Source of the DNA: an uncultured bacterium
GTDB taxonomy: Bacteria; Spirochaetota; Spirochaetia; Sphaerochaetales; Sphaerochaetaceae
Direction: 5' to 3'
DNA: 64,000 bases
Assembly (NCBI GenBank): GCA_905215015.1
Contig: CAJMOS010000003.1
Location: forward strand, 4,358 to 68,357
Shown here: positions 1 to 8,442 of the stretch, in pieces
How positions within the stretch are numbered: position 1 is the first letter of the stretch
Layout of the letters: the number at the start of each line of letters is the position of its first letter
Translations under genes and position numbers: made by a program
Notes under the pieces: generated by a model
Seen by the model: only the letters and a program-made list of their open reading frames with translations
Databases searched by the model: none
Told to the model about the DNA's origin: nothing

Positions 1-634
1 GTCTGGCCAGCCGGTCCGGTTCCTTGCCGTCGATGGTGATGGTTCCCGCAGGGGCCCGGGTGATGCCGGCGAGCATCCTGAGCAGCGTCGTCTTTCCCGA
101 TCCGTTCTCCCCGGCAATCATCAGATGGTCTCCGGGAAGCAGATGGAAGGAGATGTCACGCAGTGCCCCGTATGGGGAGGTGAGGTGCTTCACCTCGACC
201 TCGACCCCCTGTACCAGATGGGCGCGGCGGCGGAGCATCAGGTACATCTGGTCTCCGTCCATCAACGGGGCAAGCTCGCCTTCGGTGGCGCAGAGCAACA
301 GGTCCACCCAGGTGTCCGCCACCAAGGTGATTCGCCCTTCGGCCTTTCGTTCCTTGTTCAGCTCGTCGATGTAGCTTTTGGCGAGCCTGCTGGCAAGGTT
401 GGCGTGGATGTGTTGGATTCCGTTGCGGACCATCAGCAGGGCGGCCGCCTTGCCAATGGCGGTGTCGTGGGCATAGAGCCCTGTCCGCTTTCCTTGGTAG
501 CCCTGCATGAAGGCGTCGAAATCAAAGAGCGGATGCAGCCACTTTCCCTGCGAGGAGAAGATGCAGGTGTCGCCCTCGAAGACCTGGAGTGTCTTTCCCT
601 CGGGAAGAGGGTCAAGATATGCTTTGGATTCCAT
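1..634 (-). CDS. DUF1893 domain fused to ABC transporter ATP-binding domain (3' end cut off)
   Basis: The minus strand is open from an ATG at 634 down to base 1, with no stop inside the window. Residues about 15-95 match the DUF1893 pattern: DTCIFSSQGKWLHPLF, then HDTAIGKAAALLMVRNG and an HANLASRLA segment. From about residue 150 an ABC nucleotide-binding domain begins, with Walker A GENGSGKTTLL near residue 180; signature and Walker B motifs lie beyond the window. The product would be a cytoplasmic ATPase powering a transporter whose substrate cannot be read here. There is no good Shine-Dalgarno; instead a -10-like TACAAT (complement of 642-647) sits 7 nt before the ATG, so the message may be leaderless. 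It diverges from the esterase at 722. Confidence 0.8.
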   Translation of the reverse strand, partial: MESKAYLDPLPEGKTLQVFEGDTCIFSSQGKWLHPLFDFDAFMQGYQGKRTGLYAHDTAIGKAAALLMVRNGIQHIHANLASRLAKSYIDELNKERKAEGRITLVADTWVDLLLCATEGELAPLMDGDQMYLMLRRRAHLVQGVEVEVKHLTSPYGALRDISFHLLPGDHLMIAGENGSGKTTLLRMLAGITRAPAGTITIDGKEPDRLAR

Positions 635-675
635 GAGGCGTATTGTAGCTGAAAAGCGAGCCAGCTTGAAGTGCG

Positions 676-704
676 TTGACAGGAAAAGAGGTGGAGATGA
701 TACT
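676..704 (+). promoter_or_regulatory. sigma70-type promoter for the 722 esterase gene
   Basis: TTGACA at 676-681 and GATACT at 699-704 are separated by 17 bp. The predicted transcription start is near 711, giving a leader of about 11 nt before the ATG at 722. A short GAGG lies 8 nt upstream of the start codon. Confidence 0.6.
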
Positions 705-721
705 CAGGACGAGGTGAAGCC

Positions 722-2221
722 ATGCAAGACATTCCTGCGACAAGACCCCGTTTGGATCCATCCAATCCCTATTGTGCCATCGTAAAGGGGTGGTATGACT
801 ATGGCTCGTTCCTGCTCTTCGTTCCCGAGGGAAGCGCGTTGGTGCAGGCTACCGTTTTTCTGGCGGGTGTCACAAGGGACAAGCTTGGCGGGCTGGGCTG
901 GATGGAGGTGATGGAGAGGCGCAAGGCGAACTACGTGGTGGTCCGTGAGCTTGATGCCGGTTCCTTCTTTTCCATCAGAAGCGCGTTGCAGGAACGGAGG
1001 ACCATCAATCCCTACAGCTCCGCCTTCTATCTGGTCGCGTTCGGCGATGCCTCGGAGAAGGCAAGCCTGCTCGCGGCCCGATATCCGCAGTTCTTCGCGG
1101 GAATCGCCTTGCTTGGTTCGTCTGCCGGCTATGAGGAGCTGTCTGGCATCGGAAGCCTGCCTGCTCCGGAGGAAGATCATTCCCTGGACATGGTTCCCCT
1201 TCCCCTGTGGGTACATCCTGCCGCACAGGGCGCGCTCGCGTACTGGAAGCGGGTCAATGGGTGTTTGTTACGGCAGGGAAACAGGTATGCGACCATCCGC
1301 CGTCCGGATGAGGACCGGGATCTGGGTGCCGACATCGTCGTCGACGAGGGAAACGACCTGGAGGGTATGCTCGACTTCCTGTTCGGGAAGCGGAGGTTCC
1401 CCGGGCTCAGGGATGGAAATCTCAGGGACGCCGACCTTCCGGAGTCCATCGGTGCCCAAAGGCATGAGGCTTGCTTCGATGGCTTCAACCGTGTCTGGTA
1501 CACCTATGTTCCCGAGCATGCAAAAGACAAGCCGTTGCCGCTTGTCCTGGTCTTGCATGGACGTGGCGGCGAGGGCGGGGAGTTTATCGGCCGCAGCGGC
1601 TGGCGCCATGTCTCGGACGAGGCGGGCTGCATCACCGTCTATCCCACAGGCTCGAGCGGTATCGACCGTCCGATCACCTATTGGAACTTCTATGACCATG
1701 GAAAGACTCCGTTGTTCGCCGACGACCTTTCCTTCCTTTCCCAGCTGGTCGACAGGCTTTGCTCCGAGCTCCCTGTCGATCAGAGTCGGATCTATCTGTC
1801 GGGCCAGTCGATGGGGTCCATGATGTCGATGGCAATGGCGCTGGCATACCCGGACCGCTATGCCGCAAGCGCGAGTTCAGCGGGGCTGCTTCCCGGCTTC
1901 ATGGCCCGTCTCTCCCAGCTTGTCCTGCGTCCTGGCGTTCCCCTCAGGGTCAGCCTGGGAGAGTTCGATGCTTTCGCCCAAAGCAACGAGCCGGGAAAGA
2001 ACGATGCGGTGCGTTGGTTCTTAGAGACACTGCGTGCGCTCTCCGGCGCGGGGGAGCCGGAGATTTCCATGCGGGGTCCGGACATGGACTATATCTGCCG
2101 GGACGGACAGGAGCAGGTCCGGCTCTGGTATACTCGGGTCAAGGGCAAGACCCACGCGATCCTTCCCAGCGAGGTCAGAGGTTTCTGGCGGTGGATGCGG
2201 GGCTACCGGCTTGAGCGGTAG
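722..2221 (+). CDS. Tandem alpha/beta-hydrolase, PHB depolymerase/LpqC-like esterase
   Basis: This 499-residue protein has no signal peptide. The C-terminal half (about 255-499) is an alpha/beta hydrolase of the polyhydroxybutyrate depolymerase/feruloyl-esterase-like group: LVLVLHGRGGEGGEF forms the oxyanion segment, GQSMGS (near residue 363) carries the nucleophile serine, and GKTHAILPSE near the end likely gives the histidine. The first half has a matching segment (YLVAFGDASEKASLLAARYP) with GDAS in place of GxSxG, so it looks like a degenerate first copy. It precedes the RpiR regulator by 35 bp and may share its operon. The substrate is unknown. Confidence 0.75.
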   Translation: MQDIPATRPRLDPSNPYCAIVKGWYDYGSFLLFVPEGSALVQATVFLAGVTRDKLGGLGWMEVMERRKANYVVVRELDAGSFFSIRSALQERRTINPYSSAFYLVAFGDASEKASLLAARYPQFFAGIALLGSSAGYEELSGIGSLPAPEEDHSLDMVPLPLWVHPAAQGALAYWKRVNGCLLRQGNRYATIRRPDEDRDLGADIVVDEGNDLEGMLDFLFGKRRFPGLRDGNLRDADLPESIGAQRHEACFDGFNRVWYTYVPEHAKDKPLPLVLVLHGRGGEGGEFIGRSGWRHVSDEAGCITVYPTGSSGIDRPITYWNFYDHGKTPLFADDLSFLSQLVDRLCSELPVDQSRIYLSGQSMGSMMSMAMALAYPDRYAASASSAGLLPGFMARLSQLVLRPGVPLRVSLGEFDAFAQSNEPGKNDAVRWFLETLRALSGAGEPEISMRGPDMDYICRDGQEQVRLWYTRVKGKTHAILPSEVRGFWRWMRGYRLER

Positions 2222-2256
2222 GTTCAGGACGCGAGGCGTGGAAGGAGGGTCGTGAT

Positions 2257-3108
2257 ATGGAGTTGTTTCCGCAGGTCGAGCAGCTGTATGGTTCGCTTCG
2301 GGGCGCGCGCAAGAGGATTGCGTCCCTGATCCTCGAAAAGCCAGCGGATTGCTGTTTTTATTCCCTCAAGCAGTTTGCCAAGGCGGCCGACTGTTCCGAG
2401 GTGACCATGCTTTCCTTCTGCAAGCAGCTGGGATATCCCAGTTTCATCGATTTCCGCCACGCATTGCAGTCCACCATGCTGGAAGGGACCCGCACCACCA
2501 GACGGGTTGATGTGCTTCTTTCCCGTCCTGGATCTCTCTCTGAGACATTCCTGAAGCTTGCTCAGGCAGAGACTGGCAGCATCTCCGAGGCGCTGCGGCT
2601 GAACCACGAGGAGGCATTGATGCGGGTAGTCGGAAAGATCCGGAATGCCGAGCGTCGCTATGTGGTTGCCCACGGGGCCAGCAAGATTGCCGCCAGCTAT
2701 CTTGCCGAGCGCCTGACCGCGGTAGGGGCCGATGCCACGGTGCTTGATTTCGACATGCCGCAGATGGCCCTCGGCTGCCTGACCCGGGGAGCGAAGGATG
2801 CCACCCTGCTGATGGCGGTCGCGACTCCTCCTTACGGGAAGTCGACCGTTGCCGCGGTCCGCCTTGCCTGGCAACTCGGGATTCCGGTGGTATCCTTCAC
2901 CGATTCCAGGCAGTCCCCGATTGCGCAGGATGCCGAGACGGTGTTCTGTCCGACCAGCCAGGAGTTCGGAGGCATGACCAACTCCTACGCCCCGTTCATG
3001 GTGATGATCGAGCTGGTCTCGTTCCTCTATCGTTTTGGACAACAGGAGCACCGGGAAGACGAAGCCGGTTCCTTGGTCGAACAGTACCTGAAATTGAAAA
3101 ACGGGTAA
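2257..3108 (+). CDS. RpiR-family transcriptional regulator (HTH plus SIS domain)
   Basis: A 283-residue two-domain regulator. Residues 1-80 form the RpiR-type helix-turn-helix (FAKAADCSEVTMLSFCKQLG, then YPSFIDFR). Residues about 120-260 form a sugar-isomerase (SIS) domain, with a phosphosugar-binding-like segment VVAHGASKIAASYLAERL and a later VVSFTDSRQSPIAQDAE. Family members bind DNA and respond to phosphosugars. It lies between two hydrolase genes and upstream of a phosphohexomutase, so a role in sugar or sugar-ester use is a reasonable inference; the effector cannot be read. Confidence 0.88.
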   Translation: MELFPQVEQLYGSLRGARKRIASLILEKPADCCFYSLKQFAKAADCSEVTMLSFCKQLGYPSFIDFRHALQSTMLEGTRTTRRVDVLLSRPGSLSETFLKLAQAETGSISEALRLNHEEALMRVVGKIRNAERRYVVAHGASKIAASYLAERLTAVGADATVLDFDMPQMALGCLTRGAKDATLLMAVATPPYGKSTVAAVRLAWQLGIPVVSFTDSRQSPIAQDAETVFCPTSQEFGGMTNSYAPFMVMIELVSFLYRFGQQEHREDEAGSLVEQYLKLKNG

Positions 3109-3171
3109 GTGGTTCTTTTCGGTTGACGGATGGTTGAAACGGGGGGAACCTTCTTGATAAGGAGGTTTTCC

Positions 3172-3915
3172 ATGGTATGCAAGGAACTTGTTCCGTTTCC
3201 ACCCGCCGGCGAGGAACGGATGTTGCATGTCTATCTTCCTGACTATTACGACATGTGCGAGGACCGGTATCCGGTCGTTTATTTCTTTGATGGCCACAAC
3301 CTGTTCAGCGACGCGGACGCCACGTACGGTGTCAGTTGGGGAATGAAGGAGTTCCTCGACACCTGGGCGAAAGAGGTGATTGTCGTAGGCATCGAGTGCG
3401 GGCACAAGCCCGACCAGCGTCTGGACGAGTACAGTCCGTATCCGATGGAGGTCATGGGGCACCTGTGCAGGGGCAAAGGGGAGGAGACCTTCGACTGGAT
3501 CATCCACGCGCTGAAGCCGAAAATCGACGGGGAGCTGCGTACGTGGCCGCACCGGGAAGCTACCGCCATAGCCGGTTCGAGCATGGGCGGGCTGATGAGC
3601 CTCTACGGGGCGATCCTGCATAACGATGTCTTTGGCAAGGCAGCCTGCTTGTCCCCGAGCATCGTCCCATGTGTCGACCAGGTGGTCGAAGATATCCAGC
3701 GGGTGCAGATGCGGGAAGATACCCGCTTCTTCCTTTCCTTCGGCCGCGATGAGTACAGCCGGCAGACCAAAGCGGCTACAGACCGGGTGGTCGAGCAACT
3801 TGGGTACCGGCATGTCCATGTCAGAAGCTTGGTGCAGGAGCATGGGGGGCACAACGAGCAGAGCTGGGGCCATCTGATTCCTGCCTTCATGAGCTACTTG
3901 TGGCTTGACGCTTGA
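3172..3915 (+). CDS. Esterase D/PF00756-type alpha/beta hydrolase
   Basis: The ATG at 3172 is chosen over an upstream ATG at 3130 because an AAGGAGG Shine-Dalgarno at 3159-3166 fits it. The 247-residue product has the putative-esterase fold: VVYFFDGHNLF near residue 35, the nucleophile motif GSSMGG near residue 135, and the catalytic His in GGHNEQSWGH near 232. No signal peptide, so cytoplasmic. Relatives hydrolyse S-formylglutathione, acyl sugars or siderophore esters; the DGHNLF segment resembles carbohydrate-esterase-like members. The substrate is uncertain. Confidence 0.85.
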   Translation: MVCKELVPFPPAGEERMLHVYLPDYYDMCEDRYPVVYFFDGHNLFSDADATYGVSWGMKEFLDTWAKEVIVVGIECGHKPDQRLDEYSPYPMEVMGHLCRGKGEETFDWIIHALKPKIDGELRTWPHREATAIAGSSMGGLMSLYGAILHNDVFGKAACLSPSIVPCVDQVVEDIQRVQMREDTRFFLSFGRDEYSRQTKAATDRVVEQLGYRHVHVRSLVQEHGGHNEQSWGHLIPAFMSYLWLDA

Positions 3916-3966
3916 TTCTCGTTTGCATCTTCTTCCCGTTCGGGTAAGATACAGGCCAAGGGGTGT

Positions 3967-5469
3967 ATGATGGATTATCGTGGACTGCAGAATGGCTCGG
4001 ATATCCGTGGTGTCGCCATGGAGAATGGAGAACAGAGACCGGTCGACTTGACCGACGATGCGGTGCGCCACATCGCGAAGGCTTTCGCCATTTGGCTGAA
4101 GGAACGTTCGGGAAAGGAACAGCTCCGCATCGCCATCGGCCGGGATTCGCGGCTTTCCGGTCCCCGTCTGGTGGCATGCGCCATCGAAGGGCTTCGAAGC
4201 GAGGAATGCATGGTCTACGACCTGGGGCTGGCGAGCACGCCATGCATGTTCATGTCCACGGTGCTCGATCCTTTGAAGGTGGATGGCAGCATCATGATCA
4301 CCGCCAGCCACCTGCCTTACTACCGCAATGGCATGAAATTCTTTACTCCTGCCGGTGGCTTGGAGAAAAGCGACATCGCTTCCCTGACCGCCCTCGCATC
4401 GGAAACAAGGCTGGGCGACTGCTCCAAGGGGTTCGTGGAGCGGCATGGTTTCATGCAGGTCTACGAGGGGTATCTCCGCGACAAGATCAAGGAAGGTGTG
4501 CAGGCGAGCGACTATGACCACCCGCTGAAGGGGCTCCACGTGATTGTCGACGCGGGCAACGGAGGCGGTGGCTTTTTCGTTTCCGGGGTCCTACAGCCAC
4601 TCGGGGCTGATACTGGCGGCAGCCAGTTCCTGGAACCTGACGGCCGCTTCCCCAACCATATCCCCAACCCCGAGGATCCGGTTGCGGCAAAGGCGGTCCA
4701 TGACGCGACACTGAAGGCAGGCGCCGACCTCGGTATCATTTTTGACACCGACGTCGACCGGGCGGGAGCGGTGCTTCCCACCGGACAGACGCTGACCCGG
4801 AATGTGTTGATCGCCATCCTCTCCGATATCGCCTTGCAGGCCCATCCGGGTACCACAATCGTGACCGACTCGGTCACCTCGACCGGACTGGCGGCCTTCA
4901 TCAAGGCCCACGGGGGCGTGCACCGCCGCTTCAAGCGTGGCTACCGCAACGTGATCGACGAGGCGATCCGGTTGAATCGCGAGGGTGTCGACTGTCAGCT
5001 TGCCATCGAGACCAGTGGCCACGGAGCCTGGAAGGAGAACTATTTCCTGGACGACGGGGCGTATTTGATGGTGAAGCTGCTGGTCGAGCTCGGAAAGGGA
5101 CGGAAGATTGCCGACATGATCAAGGACTTGAAGGAACCCGTAGAGAGCACCGAGTTGCGTTTCCCGGTAACTGCAAGCGATGTGCAGTCGAACGGAGACC
5201 GGGTGCTGGCCTTGGTTCGCCAGGAAGCTCCGAAACATCCGGGGTGGAGCCTGGAGCGGGAGAACTACGAGGGTGTGCGGGTCAACACGGACAAGACGCA
5301 TGGCGACGGATGGTTTTTGATCCGTAAATCCCTGCATGAGCCGATCATGCCATTGAATATCGAAAGCGACAGCAAGGGTGGGGTTGCCGTCATGGCAAGC
5401 GGGATCAAGACCCTCCTCGAGAAGGCCGGGGGGCTTGACCTCAAGCCTTTTGACAATCTGCCCGAATAG
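3967..5469 (+). CDS. Phosphomannomutase/phosphoglucomutase
   Basis: A 500-residue alpha-D-phosphohexomutase interconverting hexose 1- and 6-phosphates, cytoplasmic. The phosphoserine loop is ITASHLPYYRNGMKFF near residue 110 (TASHLP rather than the usual TASHNP), the metal loop is DTDVDR near residue 260, and the sugar-binding loop is ETSGHGAWKEN near residue 345. The C-terminal phosphate-binding domain contains NYEGVRVNTD. A second ATG at 3970 has better spacing from AAGGGG (3958-3963) and may be the true start. The enzyme would feed mannose or glucose phosphates into cell-envelope or polysaccharide synthesis. Confidence 0.93.
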   Translation: MMDYRGLQNGSDIRGVAMENGEQRPVDLTDDAVRHIAKAFAIWLKERSGKEQLRIAIGRDSRLSGPRLVACAIEGLRSEECMVYDLGLASTPCMFMSTVLDPLKVDGSIMITASHLPYYRNGMKFFTPAGGLEKSDIASLTALASETRLGDCSKGFVERHGFMQVYEGYLRDKIKEGVQASDYDHPLKGLHVIVDAGNGGGGFFVSGVLQPLGADTGGSQFLEPDGRFPNHIPNPEDPVAAKAVHDATLKAGADLGIIFDTDVDRAGAVLPTGQTLTRNVLIAILSDIALQAHPGTTIVTDSVTSTGLAAFIKAHGGVHRRFKRGYRNVIDEAIRLNREGVDCQLAIETSGHGAWKENYFLDDGAYLMVKLLVELGKGRKIADMIKDLKEPVESTELRFPVTASDVQSNGDRVLALVRQEAPKHPGWSLERENYEGVRVNTDKTHGDGWFLIRKSLHEPIMPLNIESDSKGGVAVMASGIKTLLEKAGGLDLKPFDNLPE

Positions 5470-5759
5470 GCAATATCTGGCAGGTTCGTTTTCGAGGAAA
5501 GGCGATCCACAATATACCCGGATTGGAAAACGTCGCTTTTGTTCCTTGTGGGCAGAAGCGTCTTGGTGTGCTTTGCTTTTGGAAGCATGGAGAAAAAAGC
5601 AATCCCCAAAAGAATGCCTCGCTTGGTTTGCTGTCAGGCGCGCACATGGGGTCGTATGCAGGTAAATTCTTTAAGTTTTTATTTTTATTGACAATATTGA
5701 TTTGCACCCCTACACTGCCAAAAACGTTCCAGGCCCATTCCCGGGCCGAAGGAGTAGGA
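5470..5759. other. Intergenic leader with mutually exclusive inverted repeats and a promoter
   Basis: No gene is supported. TTGCTTTT at 5573-5580 can pair with AAAAGCAA at 5595-5602, while the overlapping CTTTTGG at 5576-5582 can instead pair with CCAAAAG at 5606-5612. A strong promoter (TTGACA 5688-5693, 17 bp, TACACT 5711-5716) follows. The inverted repeats lie upstream of that promoter, so they are not in its transcript. Confidence 0.4.
5688..5716 (+). promoter_or_regulatory. Promoter of the 5760 outer-membrane protein gene
   Basis: Consensus TTGACA at 5688-5693, a 17-bp spacer and TACACT at 5711-5716. The expected start near 5723 leaves a leader of about 37 nt with a GGAGTAGGA ribosome site just before the ATG at 5760. 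Confidence 0.75.
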
Positions 5760-6359
5760 ATGAAGAAGCTTGTTCCGGTGCTTGCGGCATTGCTGCTTGC
5801 TTCTGGCTCTCTGTTTGCCGTTTCCGGGAGCTGGATTGGTGTGGGTACGAATACTTTTGGGTTGGCCATCACACGAACGAAATATGATGGTTCCAGTTCG
5901 TACGATTCTACGGAGTTGGCGTTGTTTTCCCCGTGGAAGGTGCAGGGTGCGGCCTATTTTGGGGAGTCGGGCAAATTCGGTATCGTCGGCGAACTTGGCG
6001 TGGATATGCCTTTCTCCCATACAGAGAGCTCTGACTTGGATTACCATGTAACCAACATGATTATGGATTCCGGGGCGATGTTCTCCTACAAGGTGTTCCA
6101 GAAGGAGAAATTCGGGTTGGACCTGAATGGCGGCTTGCACACATATTTGTGCTATTCCGACACTTCTTCGGGTTCGGACAAGACGTTCCAGATCAGGTCC
6201 TCGGGAAGCGCGATGTTCATGTATGATCTCATCGAGCATGTCACGTTACGCGCAGGCGTCGATATGCGGATACTTATGGGCGAGTGGGGCGATGACGACC
6301 TGGAGTACAAGCACGCGTTCGAGATACTGGTACCGGCTTTCCTGGTCTATCGGTTCTGA
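5760..6359 (+). CDS. Small outer-membrane beta-barrel protein (hypothetical)
   Basis: A 199-residue protein with a classic signal peptide (MKKLVPVLAALLLASGSLFA). The mature part shows alternating hydrophobic/polar strands rich in Gly, Tyr and Ser (for example WIGVGTNTFGLAITRTKYDG) and ends in VYRF; a terminal Phe is the usual mark of BamA-inserted barrels. About eight strands are plausible. The start is fixed by GGAGTAGGA just upstream. It has its own promoter and terminator, so it is probably monocistronic. I do not recognise a named family. Confidence 0.8.
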   Translation: MKKLVPVLAALLLASGSLFAVSGSWIGVGTNTFGLAITRTKYDGSSSYDSTELALFSPWKVQGAAYFGESGKFGIVGELGVDMPFSHTESSDLDYHVTNMIMDSGAMFSYKVFQKEKFGLDLNGGLHTYLCYSDTSSGSDKTFQIRSSGSAMFMYDLIEHVTLRAGVDMRILMGEWGDDDLEYKHAFEILVPAFLVYRF

Positions 6360-6368
6360 GTGGACGAC

Positions 6369-6410
6369 GACGGCCTTTCTCCTCTGCGGGGAAGGGCCGT
6401 CTTGTTTCTG
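6369..6410 (+). terminator. Rho-independent terminator after the 5760 gene
   Basis: GACGGCC at 6369-6375 pairs with GGCCGTC at 6395-6401, followed by TTGTTTCTG. It sits about 10 nt after the stop codon. The T-run is short. From here to the hipB promoter near 6658 no coding region is supported; it contains only the inverted repeat at 6557-6587. Confidence 0.6.
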
Positions 6411-6550
6411 ATGGTCTTCTGGACGAGGATACGACTGGAGTATCTGATCCGCCAGCATCGATCGTTGTCTGGATATTCCAGCCCCCTCATCCGCTCCTGC
6501 CATGTTTTCTCGGTAGGAAATCGTGTCTCCGGAAATGCCTAAGCTGTGAC

Positions 6551-6587
6551 AAAAAAGGGCATTGCAAGTTTGTCTTTTGCAATACCC
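6551..6587 (-). terminator. Terminator-like hairpin on the minus strand upstream of hipBA
   Basis: GGGCATTGCAA (6557-6567) pairs with TTGCAATACCC (6577-6587) with one mismatch and a 9-nt loop. On the minus strand it is followed by six T (complement of 6551-6556), so it reads as a factor-independent terminator in that direction. No minus-strand gene ends here. Confidence 0.5.
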
Positions 6588-6657
6588 ACAACGCAGACAA
6601 CTTTTCCAAAGCAGGGAATCTATTGTCCGTTACTTCCTTTTCTATTGTTTTCTAATA

Positions 6658-6686
6658 TTTACAATATCCTGTACAATGTATATAAT
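6658..6686 (+). promoter_or_regulatory. hipBA promoter
   Basis: TTTACA at 6658-6663, a 17-bp spacer and a perfect TATAAT at 6681-6686; start of transcription near 6692. The spacer contains palindromic TGTACA (6670-6675) and repeated ACAAT boxes in an AT-rich stretch, plausible contact sites for the HTH protein encoded just downstream. Confidence 0.75.
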
Positions 6687-6714
6687 AATAAACATTAAAT
6701 GGAAGTAGGTTGAC

Positions 6715-7032
6715 ATGAAAAAAGCCTCATACAACATATTGCCGAGAACGGAAGAAATCCTACAGACCTTAGGTGGGCAGATCAAGCTGGCCAGACTCAG
6801 ACGAAGTCTTTCTGCAGAACTTGTGGCAGAGCGTGCCGGAATCAGTCGTGCTTCCCTTTGGAAGGTCGAGAAAGGTAATCCTGCTGTGGCAATGGGAATC
6901 TATGCGGCTGTTTTGCATGCGTTGCATGACCTTGATAAGGATCTGCTTCTCGTTGCAAGGGATGATGCATTTGGCAGGCAGTTGCAGGATTTGGATTTGA
7001 TTACGAGAAAATGCGCACCGAAAAGGAAGTGA
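6715..7032 (+). CDS. hipB: HipB-like antitoxin, Xre-family DNA-binding protein
   Basis: A 105-residue Cro/CI-type helix-turn-helix protein. The HTH spans about residues 20-75: KLARLRRSLSAELVAERAGI then SRASLWKVEKGNPAV, with a YAAVLHAL helix after it. The C-terminus is basic (RKCAPKRK). Three bases separate it from the HipA-like kinase, the standard antitoxin-toxin order. By family knowledge it should neutralise the kinase and repress its own promoter. Base composition here is more AT-rich than in the housekeeping genes nearby, consistent with acquisition. Confidence 0.9.
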   Translation: MKKASYNILPRTEEILQTLGGQIKLARLRRSLSAELVAERAGISRASLWKVEKGNPAVAMGIYAAVLHALHDLDKDLLLVARDDAFGRQLQDLDLITRKCAPKRK

Positions 7033-7035
7033 ACC

Positions 7036-8295
7036 GTGGCTGGAAACCAGAAGGTTATCTATGTGTATGATGATTTCAGCGAGGATGGGCCACTTCTTAT
7101 GGGCGTGCTGTATAGTGCTGTGATAAAGGGCGGAGAATCCTATTCTTTTGCCTATGACAAGGAGTGGTTGAAGAAGACTGGGTTGCAGCTGACTTTGGAT
7201 CCGGAGCTCATGCCCTATGCAGGAAGACAATATCCTTCGGGAACGAACATATTTGGCTTGTTCGCAGACGCGTCCCCGGATCGTTGGGGCCGTGTCCTCA
7301 TGCGTAAGCGGGAAAGAATCTTGGCTGAGAAAGAAGGAAGAAAACCGGCAAAGCTCTCTGATAGTGATTTTCTTCTGGGTGTGTACGATGAGGCCAGAAT
7401 GGGTGGAATCAGGCTCAAAACCGATCCTGATGGTCCGTTTCTTTCCAGCGACAAAGAAACGGCAGTTCCTCCTTGGGCTACGCTTCGAGCCTTGGAGGAA
7501 GCTTCCAGAAATTTTGAGAATGACCAGACCGGATTGTCTGAGGAATGGCTGAATCAGCTGATTGGACCAGGTTCGTCTCTTGGTGGTGCCAGACCAAAGG
7601 CAACCGTGGCAGATCCAAGGGGGCAGCTTTGGATTGCCAAATTTCCTTCCAGGAATGATGAGAATGATACCGGTGCCTGGGAAATGGTGGCACATGACCT
7701 CGGAGCGCTCTGCGGGCTCAATGTTCCCGAAGCAAAGCTTGAGAAGTTTTCTTCCCTTGGAAGCACGTTCCTGGTGAAGCGATTTGATCGTATGGGAGCA
7801 AAGCGAGTTCACTTTGCATCTGCGATGACGCTCCTCGGAAAAACGGATGGGGCATCGGCAGCAGACGGAAGCAGCTATCTGGATATTGCAGCATTCATCA
7901 GGTCGTACGGCGCACAACCGAGGAAGGATCTTCTTGAACTGTGGAAGCGGATTGTCTTCAATATGGCGATTTCGAATACTGACGACCATCTGCGGAACCA
8001 TGCGTTCGTCCTCACTCGAAAAGGATGGGAGCTTTCGCCTCTGTACGACGTGAATCCAGTACCGTATGGTGACGAGCTGTCACTGAATGTGAACGAAGGG
8101 AACAACAGCATCGACATCAATCTTGCCATCCAGACTGCATGGTGGTTTGGCATCACGGCATCTGACGCGAAAGATTACGCGGAAGAGATCAGGAAAGTGG
8201 TCAGGGAAAACTGGAACGGACTGGCTTCTGGATACGGACTTACTCGCAGGCAGGTCGAGGAGATGAAACCTGCTTTCAGCGCTTGTTATGATTGA
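7036..8295 (+). CDS. hipA: HipA-family serine/threonine kinase toxin
   Basis: Begins with GTG at 7036, positioned by AAGGA about 7 nt upstream; 419 residues. The HipA N-terminal domain includes PSGTNIFGLFADASPDRWGR. The kinase part shows GGARPKATV near residue 182, LVKRFDR near 250, the catalytic loop SNTDDHLRNHAF near 315 and LYDVNP near 337. HipA kinases phosphorylate an aminoacyl-tRNA synthetase (GltX in E. coli) and halt translation; the target here is unknown. All key kinase residues appear present, so the gene looks intact. It lies next to tRNA-Phe. Confidence 0.9.
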   Translation: MAGNQKVIYVYDDFSEDGPLLMGVLYSAVIKGGESYSFAYDKEWLKKTGLQLTLDPELMPYAGRQYPSGTNIFGLFADASPDRWGRVLMRKRERILAEKEGRKPAKLSDSDFLLGVYDEARMGGIRLKTDPDGPFLSSDKETAVPPWATLRALEEASRNFENDQTGLSEEWLNQLIGPGSSLGGARPKATVADPRGQLWIAKFPSRNDENDTGAWEMVAHDLGALCGLNVPEAKLEKFSSLGSTFLVKRFDRMGAKRVHFASAMTLLGKTDGASAADGSSYLDIAAFIRSYGAQPRKDLLELWKRIVFNMAISNTDDHLRNHAFVLTRKGWELSPLYDVNPVPYGDELSLNVNEGNNSIDINLAIQTAWWFGITASDAKDYAEEIRKVVRENWNGLASGYGLTRRQVEEMKPAFSACYD

Positions 8296-8387
8296 AAGGC
8301 TCTCTACAGATGCGCGTGGGATGCGGCGGGAGGAAGGGGCCGTGGCCGAATGGGTGTTGGACACCGGCTACCCCACGACATGCTGAT

Positions 8388-8433
8388 TTGAACCAAAAAG
8401 AAAACGCAACTCATTGTATGATAATGAGTTGCG
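8388..8433 (-). terminator. Terminator of tRNA-Phe (minus strand)
   Basis: A perfect 11-bp stem: CGCAACTCATT (8405-8415) with AATGAGTTGCG (8423-8433) and a 7-nt loop. On the minus strand it is followed by a run TTTTCTTTTTGG (complement of about 8393-8404), as expected of a factor-independent terminator just after the tRNA. Confidence 0.85.
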
Positions 8434-8442
8434 TCATCTGGC

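Noticed and set aside
8330..8380. A tRNA-like stretch (GTGGCCGAATGGGT) between hipA and tRNA-Phe, possibly a tRNA fragment or attachment site
   Set aside because: It resembles a Ser/Leu-type D-arm by eye, but no acceptor, anticodon or T-arm partner can be folded around it.
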